Shown piece by piece: positions 58,446 to 64,000 of a stretch of DNA of 64,000 nucleotides (positions are counted from its first letter, which is position 1; each line of letters starts with the position of its first letter). This stretch comes from Aphrocallistes beatrix (lineage: Eukaryota; Porifera; Hexactinellida; Sceptrulophora; Aphrocallistidae): assembly GCA_963281255.1 (NCBI GenBank), contig OY725503.1, forward strand, positions 310,001-374,000, written 5' to 3'. Both the position numbers and the translations under genes were made by a program. The notes beneath the pieces were generated by a model. It did no database searches, was not told the origin of the DNA, and saw only the letters and a program-made list of their open reading frames with translations.

Positions 58446-58871
58446 ATATACCTGCCGGTCAAAAAGAATTGCTCAAAATCAATGTATACAGTATAGTAGA
58501 TGTCAAATAGTCTTCGACTCACTAGATAGTTTCTTTCTTGCGAAACCGTATACATCTCTGTGTATTTTGATAAGTGACACTCTAATACAGATATTCCATT
58601 CATTCTATTTGGATAAACTTTCCTATTTCACTTTTCTACTCTTTATTACAATTTCTCAGTATTTATCAAATTTTCAATTCCTTCGAAACCCCGAATTTCC
58701 ATTGAAAATCTGGCAAACCTAATATTGTTATCGGAAAACGGCCATACTCAGACTGAGATAGCTAAAATGGTTGGGTGTAGCCAAAAGCGTAGGTGAGATC
58801 CTAAGCCCTAAGGAAACATGGACTGACTTGCTCGGTAAGAGACCTCACTATTCCGGGTAGGCCTCGTGATG
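58446..58871 (+). mobile_element. Tc1-like transposase relic
   Basis: It starts near CCTGCCGGTCAAAAAGAATTG. At 58734-58870 it reads NGHTQTEIAKMVGCSQK, then after a stop and a frame change KRPHYSGRPR, matching the paired-type HTH and GRPR motif at the N-terminus of Tc1-family transposases. It stops where repeat family P copy 3 begins (58872). It is inactive: stops and frameshifts are present and the catalytic DDE part is absent. Confidence 0.6.
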
Positions 58872-59402
58872 TAACGAATTGATTGAAGAAACTGCCGGGC
58901 GCAGAAAGCTAATTTTTGGCATGTGGGAGTCTTTTGGCTATGGCTCCACTAAGTTCTGAGCTCAGAGTAAAATGTCGACTCATCATGGAATTATGACGTC
59001 ATTGTCACATTTTTAAAAGTTAAGCAACACAATTATTCGAGCATAACTCAGCCATTATAGGAGATAGAAGGCTGAAAGTTTAATAGAATATGTATACTAA
59101 CATACCTCACATATGATGCAACTATCATCAAAAAATGATGACTCATCACTTTGTTATGACGTCATCATTACACATCCAAAAAAAATTTAAAATTGATAAA
59201 TTTGGTGATTTTTCAAGTGATATCGAATATAAAAGTAAGACAGACATATTTATAGATGCTATCTCCCTTATAATTAACCAATGTGACCCCAGGCGACCGA
59301 AGGGAGCCTCCGGCGGACACAAAGTGTCCGCCAGCCGCGCAGCGCAAGCAAGCAAAGCGCGCTTGTATATATATATACATTAATCGAGTTTTAATAGTAA
59401 GG
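58872..59402 (+). mobile_element. Repeat family P, copy 3
   Basis: GTAACGAATTGATTGAAGAA, TTTTGGCATGTGGGAGTC, AAATGTCGACTCATCATGG, ATTATGACGTCATTG, then the GC-rich end GGACACAAAGTGTCCGCC and CAAGCAAAGCGCGCTTG, and the CATTAATCGAGTTTTAATAG flank. It is nearly full length and has cut the Tc1-like relic. Confidence 0.75.
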
Positions 59403-59491
59403 ATGGTCGCCCATGTGTTTCTGGAAGTAGTTTTTAAAAGTCACTCTACTACCTAGTATAGTATTTACTCACCTAATAACATACACAAACC

Positions 59492-59786
59492 TGACAAAAG
59501 TATTTCAACACTTGATTCTTTCCCATACAAATAGTACTAAATCGGATTTTTTCATGAAGGGCAATAAGTTCAAATTCAAAGAGATTCTAGAAATCTTATT
59601 TCAGAAAAGTTAGGAATGAATGATTAATTAGAAAAATTAACCTGTTACTAATTTGAATGCGTATTATTCGAATCTGGAATCCGATTAGCTGTATCCCATG
59701 CCGTTTAGAAGTAACCCTCTTCATGAATAGACCCATTTTAGTATTTGTATGGGAAATAATCAAGTGTTGAAATACTTTTGTCCGAT
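59492..59786. mobile_element. Tc1-like MITE, copy 2
   Basis: CTGACAAAAGTATTTCAACAC at the left and GTGTTGAAATACTTTTGTCC at the right form a good terminal inverted repeat; the interior has mirrored TTCATGAA and CCCATACAAATA segments. It matches 18068-18504 at the ends and in TGTATCCCATGCCGTTTAGA. Confidence 0.75.
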
Positions 59787-59947
59787 TGGTATGTAGTATT
59801 TTGATGATTATTCGCTGTGCAGGCATAGAGAATGGAGAATAGTATTACTCCAAAAAAATCAAAGAGTGCGGTAGTTACTTTAACACAGTTAAATCTGCTA
59901 TCAAAATGACTACATTGTGATTAATTATAAAAATTTAGGGTGGCTCG

Positions 59948-60166
59948 GTAATAATTTCTGAAGGTCTTATGATATATGTTATTGTAATGATGTTATGTAG
60001 TCATTTCTGAAGGTCTAATGAACTCTGTTATTGTGGCGATGTTATGTTGTCATTTCTGAAGGTCTTATGAACTCTGTTATTGTGGCGATGTTATGCAGTT
60101 ATTTCTGAAGGTCTTATGAACTCTGTTATTGTGGCGATGTTATGTAGTGATTTCTGAGTATTAAAT
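59948..60166 (+). repeat. Minisatellite with about 50-bp units
   Basis: Four successive units contain ATTTCTGAAGGTCTTATGAA, then CTCTGTTATTGTGGCGATG and TTATGTAGTC. The first unit is more diverged (ATATATGTTATTGTAATGA). It lies upstream of CASP-15 in the segmental duplicate and is absent from the equivalent place upstream of CASP-13. Confidence 0.85.
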
Positions 60167-60498
60167 ATCAGAGCTACGATATTGATTACAGTATTGTAGT
60201 CATTTTCAGGCATTTTTCTATTATTTGCCTATTATCCAATAAAACGATATGAATTATCCATTACTCGTCCTTTTGATATAATAGCATCGTTTCAACTATT
60301 TTAACATAATTTTTTAAGGAAATAAAATTTCAATACATAGTATGTTGCATTTGTCCTCCAAGTATAGGTTTCAGCTGAATTAGTTTAATATATTTTATTT
60401 TAAACTGTAGAATATCACTATTTTTGTCATTATTACTTTTCTTACATTTTATAATCTAATTTTACACATTTTAGCGCATACTAGTCTCAATAGAAGCA

Positions 60499-62631
60499 AT
60501 GGCTACTGCTCATGACGGTATACCTACATCCCAACCAACAAAAGGTTCTGATTCTAGTGAATAGTTCCTAAAAATAAAATAAAATTTATTTTATATTTCT
60601 CTTTATTCAGCTGCTGTGTTGCTAAAATGAAATGAGAACCTTAAAATTTGAATATTGTTTCAAAGTGTATATTATAAATTTCATCAACAGTGTTTGCTGC
60701 TTTATCAAGATAATACTTGTGTAATTCTAATTATCCAGTTTCGATTTTGTAGAGCCAGGAGATGCAAAAGACGGAGTTAAGAGCACAGAGAAGAAAAGGG
60801 ATCCGAAAGGTATGGTTAATTATGTATATTTTAAGTTTAGACAAGGCTATATCAATTAAGCATTAGTCATTCATGAAAAATTTCAAACTCCATCCCAATC
60901 CAATCATTTGGGATTTTTATTTTTAAAAGTTTACGTCAAAACATACATGTCAACTTGAACCATGATCAAGGCTGGATTCAGTTAATCGGTTAACCGCCTT
61001 CAATCTCGGTTAACGATTGAAAGAATCTTATAAGGTTAACTGATCTTATTTTCTAAATGTTTACACTAATTTCATTGTTTTTCGACGGAGATTCATGAAA
61101 TTTGATTATATACAGTAGAACTCAGATAAGACGTACCCCTTCGGGAAGGAATTATTAGTACGTACTATCCGAGTTTGTACTACATAGAAATCTATTATTA
61201 TAGAAGATGGATTTTGGTTCAGAGAAATGAGTACGTACTAAACCGAAGAACGTATTATCCAAGTACGTACTAACAGAGTTCTACTGTAATATATTTTCTA
61301 ACCATATAGTCTATTTCGAGACCACTGAAAATTATAAAATTTTTCAATATCAGGTTAAATATTAGTCCAAAATTAATTTATATCAGTTAATACATATGTA
61401 TTTACATCGGTTTACCGGTTAACAGCCCTTCGGAACCAAAATACCTTAGAATCGGTTAACCAACCCCAGCCGTGCCACGATAAAAGCGATGGCGTTGAAT
61501 TTCGCAGGAAATGGTGGGACGCAATAGAATAGTATTATACATGTACATAGAATTAAAAAAGCGGGACATAATGGGGAAATTTCATGTGAAAACGGGACAT
61601 TCGTGAAAATTAGCTCAATAGAAGCGTGAATAAAGCGGGACATCCCGCCAGAAACGGGCTGTAGTTAGCATGTATGGTCAGTGATATTTCGATTGCACAT
61701 TGTTTCTTGCATGCTTTTCCTTTAAGGTAATATTATACGATAGTTTCTGTTGAAATAGCTAAACCTTTGCTCCAAAAGTCTGTATTGCTATATTTAGATA
61801 CAATGATATACTATTCACATCAGAACTTTCTCATTTTGAATATGAATTCAGTGAATCATACGTATTACACTTAAAACTTTCATTTTAGTTCGTATTGAGG
61901 TAACTCTTGAGGATCTTCCTTCTCATCACTACGACATTGCTAAAGATAGGCACGGTTTAATTATCATTAATGAAGATTTCAAAGAGTTTAATAGAAGAAC
62001 TGTAGCTGCATCCGAAAAGATACATTTAGAACAAATGTTCACCGAATTGGGAATCAATTTTACAAGTCACAAAGATTTTAAAGGTACAGAAATCGAATAC
62101 CAGGTAACTCAATTTGTCCAAGGCCTCAAATCGAAAAGCCCTTCCTCGATTTTTATCGCGATTTGTTCTCACGGTGGGAAGTGTGATGAGATTTCAGGGA
62201 TTAATGATATAATACATGCAGACAATGTAGCTGAAAATAAATACGATTTCACCACTTTAAATAAAATCGAAACAATAATCTCAAACCAGGAAAGTCTGAT
62301 AAGCATACCAAAAGTTCTGCTAATCCAATCATGTACTGGGGGGAAAGAAGAGTATGAAGCTGACAGTAATCCCACACCCGGCCAATTCCAAAAAATTGCT
62401 ACTTCAACGAGTGATACAGTGATTGTATTCAATACTGGACTGGATGATTACGCATGCGAGAAGGAGCATGATTATTTTAAAATGTTAAGCGAGAGTATAG
62501 GTACATACAGAAACGAACACCATCTTTTCGATATTCTAACCATTAATGCTGCAAAATTTTCTAAGACTCCTTATGGTGAACACCTACCATCTACAATCCA
62601 ATCGACTCTACAGAAATTTCTCTATGTTTGA
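60499..62631 (+). CDS. CASP-15: three-exon pseudo-caspase, duplicate of CASP-13
   Basis: Three exons, 60499-60556, 60753-60809 and 61889-62631, join in phase to give 285 residues. The layout is that of CASP-13. His133 is kept in ICSHGGKCD, Cys187 in QSCTGG, and the pocket is again replaced by ACEKEHDYFKML. The exon 1 donor is weakened: TCT-A|GTGAATAG instead of TCT-G|GTGAGTAA, with changes at -1 and +5. Unspliced reading would stop at once (TAG). If the donor fails, exon 1 would be lost. The caspase domain is intact and shares the altered residues with CASP-13, so the degenerate signature was present before duplication and has been kept. Intron 2 has grown to about 1.1 kb through nested insertions. 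Confidence 0.82.
60966..61474. mobile_element. Element with GGCTGG...GGTTAACC ends inside a GTCCCG element
   Basis: The left end reads AAGGCTGGATTCAGTTAATCG then GGTTAACCG; the right end reads CGGTTAACCAACCCCAGCC. It has repeated GGTTAAC and TTAACCGG segments inside. It interrupts the GTCCCG element and is itself interrupted by a family F MITE. Confidence 0.6.
61113..61286. mobile_element. MITE family F, copy 2
   Basis: CAGTAGAACTCAGATAAGACG at the left and GTACTAACAGAGTTCTACTG at the right, with TACGTACTATCCGAGTT repeats. It is nested in the preceding element. The better-preserved ends of this copy define the family as CAGTAGAACTC... Confidence 0.8.
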
Positions 62632-62941
62632 TGACATTTCTTCCCTATAGTTTGTGTATGATAAGGACTCTACTCTATTATTATTTCTTAACATTTTTAT
62701 TTCAAAACTCCATAATTATTTCAGTATATTGTATGTTGTATTAAGATTTCTTTATAGGAATTCATCATTATATTTGAATTAGTAGAAGGAGGCATAATTG
62801 CAAATGAAGTTCATGCATTTAATTATACTTTATTTTAGATAAATCAGGATTTTTGAGATGGAACGTGATAAGTTAGTCTTTTGATATATTTCTGCTTTAA
62901 TTCTATATATTTAAGCACATACTTAGCGTTGAATCAGAATA

Positions 62942-63802
62942 ATGGCAGTTAAACCTAAAGATTCACCTAAAAGCACTCTTTCTGGTAAGTAATAGCGTTG
63001 CTAGCCATTTTATATATTGAGATACAACTTGCAAATTGAATGAGTTGTCTTGACACGGTTATCCTCACTTATAGACTTGAATTACGAATTGAAAGTTACC
63101 GATGGCAAAATTGGACATGCTCTTATCATAGTTAACCAAAATTTCCCTGAGGAGAAAGACAGGCGAAAAGGAGCTGAAAAGGACACGGAGAACTTAAAGA
63201 AAATGTTTAATTTATTAAACATTCAGCATTTTAGTATAACCGACTTAACCTCGCAACAAATGGAAGAAGAGATTAAAGCATTCGCTACTAAAGCAGCAGA
63301 TGCTAATCCTTCTGTTATCTTCATCGCCATATCCTCACACGGCCATTCTGATCATATTTTCGGTGTTGAACCTGAATTGCATGATAGCATAACTGGAGCT
63401 AAAATCCAAGAACTATTAAAAGCATATCCTAAATTGACCGGAGTACCCAAAGTTCTTATCCTACAAGCATGTCGGGGAGATAAAGTGCAGGAACGAGATC
63501 AGCCTGCCCCTGAAATAACTCCAATAGATGATAGAGATCTTGTCGATTTTGCGGTTATTTCAAAAGATACACTGATCGTATACCCTACTTCTCTCAATTA
63601 TTCTGCATTGCGCTATACTAAAACAGGTAGTTGGATGATAAAAGAATTGTGCAAGTGCATAGAAATGTATAAAAACGACCTCCATCTCACTGAAATACTC
63701 ACCATATGTACTTATGCCACAATAATTGGTCATAAGGATACACAGACTTGTACATTTAAGTCTTCTCTCACTAAATTTCTCAGTTTCAAAGATCTTAAAT
63801 GA
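62942..63802 (+). CDS. CASP-16: two-exon caspase, duplicate of CASP-14
   Basis: Two exons, 62942-62984 and 63075-63802, join in phase 1 to give 256 residues. The prodomain is MAVKPKDSPKSTLS. The protease has GHALIIVNQNF, RRKGAEKDTENLKKMF, ISSHGHSD (His103), VLILQACRGD (Cys147) and YSALRYTKTGSWMIKEL. Catalytic residues are intact. It differs from CASP-14 mostly in the surface loop after the His motif, which is shorter by five residues (VEPELHDSI versus IKPLPKKGEYYDTI), and in the inter-subunit linker. A gtaagt donor lies 2 bases after the stop, and an acceptor (tttctttag) ends near 63921, predicting a 3'UTR intron as in CASP-14. Confidence 0.9.
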
Positions 63803-64000
63803 AGTAAGTTAATTATTGGTTTTATTGAAATCATTTGAATGAGTTTGCATGCAATGTCTTCATTGTGTTATGGAGATTTAGCAATAATCAAATTATTTTT
63901 TATTTTCAATATTTTCTTTAGGTCATTAGAATTCTCTCGGAACATGGGAAGAACTGAATTAGTTAGTGGAGAAGTACTATGTAAATAGCTATGTACAATT
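63803..64000 (+). other. CASP-16 3'UTR with predicted intron
   Basis: A donor gtaagt starts at 63805 and the acceptor-like TTCTTTAG ends near 63921, followed by GTCATTAGAATTCTCTCGGA, which matches the CASP-14 3' flank (GTCATTAGAACTCTCTCGGA at about 54938). The window ends inside this region. Confidence 0.6.

Larger units (their letters stand above)
60942..61675 (-). mobile_element. GTCCCG-family element, copy 4 (inverted, split by insertion)
   Basis: The left end ACATACATGTCAACTTGAACC appears at 60942 and the rest (ATAAAAGCGATGG... to GTAGTTAGCATGTATGG) resumes at about 61480. The gap between is an insertion with GGCTGG/CCAGCC ends. Compare the unsplit copy at 52492-52677 in the equivalent intron. 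Confidence 0.7.
60240..63990 (+). repeat. Segmental duplicate of 51770-54990 (CASP-13/CASP-14 unit)
   Basis: The order and sequence of flanks, exons and introns match the earlier unit: TACTCGTCCTTT.GATATAATAGC, CCTCCAAGTATA..TTTCAGCTG, exon 1 MATA.DGI, intron 2 with the GTCCCG element, the pseudo-caspase exon, the CASP-14-type promoter flank, its two exons, and the 3'UTR intron. The later copy carries extra insertions in intron 2. Confidence 0.88.

Overview
This is nuclear DNA from an animal. The genes have canonical GT-AG introns, the intergenic DNA is AT-rich and full of short inverted-repeat transposons, and the gene set includes CFAP47, DCUN1D3, STARD7 and ATG10 homologues plus metazoan-type caspases with SAM-like prodomains. 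A non-bilaterian such as a sponge would fit, but the sequence alone does not fix the phylum.

Positions 1-26.5 kb hold conserved housekeeping and ciliary genes. In order: the 3' end of a CFAP47 homologue (+); an unrecognised 4-exon membrane-anchored protein (+); a glycogen-binding-fold plus Fes-like esterase (+); the mitochondrial oxoglutarate/malate carrier SLC25A11 (2 exons, +); an AP180/PICALM clathrin adaptor (1 exon, +); a NUDT7/8-type CoA diphosphatase (4 exons, -); a STARD7 homologue (at least 8 exons, -) whose largest intron contains both a single-exon DCUN1D3 (-) and a 3-exon RPSA (+); and cytosolic glutaminyl-tRNA synthetase QARS1 (9 exons, +). I joined exons by matching splice phases and family conservation. 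The NUDT7/8, RPSA, SLC25A11, STARD7 and QARS1 models all close in frame.

Positions 27.8-63.8 kb hold a same-strand tandem array of 16 caspase-family genes plus one C-terminal fragment, interrupted by an ATG10 homologue (autophagy E2-like enzyme). I number them CASP-1 to CASP-16 in order. Ten keep the catalytic His and Cys and the QACRG/HACRG pentapeptide. Six are degenerate: CASP-4, -5 and -7 have SHRQ and QACQ/QACH; CASP-6 has Tyr for the catalytic His and QTCGN; CASP-13 and -15 have QSCTG and lack the GSW pocket. Degenerate and conventional copies alternate in two places (CASP-5/6/7/8 and CASP-13/14/15/16), as if two-gene units had been duplicated. CASP-1, CASP-4 to -12 carry SAM-like N-terminal domains. 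A short motif centred on DY..PV.E.KMK lies between SAM and protease in CASP-4 to -8 and is present twice in CASP-4, -5 and -7. This paired, partly catalytically dead array next to an autophagy gene is the most interesting content of the window; cell-death or immune regulation is an inference.

Mobile DNA is dense. At least six small palindromic families have ends beginning CAGT and look like pogo/Tigger-type MITEs. Others are a GTCCCG family (4 copies), a GGGCATGCC family, a long-TIR element at 56.9-57.7 kb, a Tc1-like transposase relic, several nested insertions, two minisatellites and a pair of opposed minisatellite arrays at 32.3-33.0 kb.
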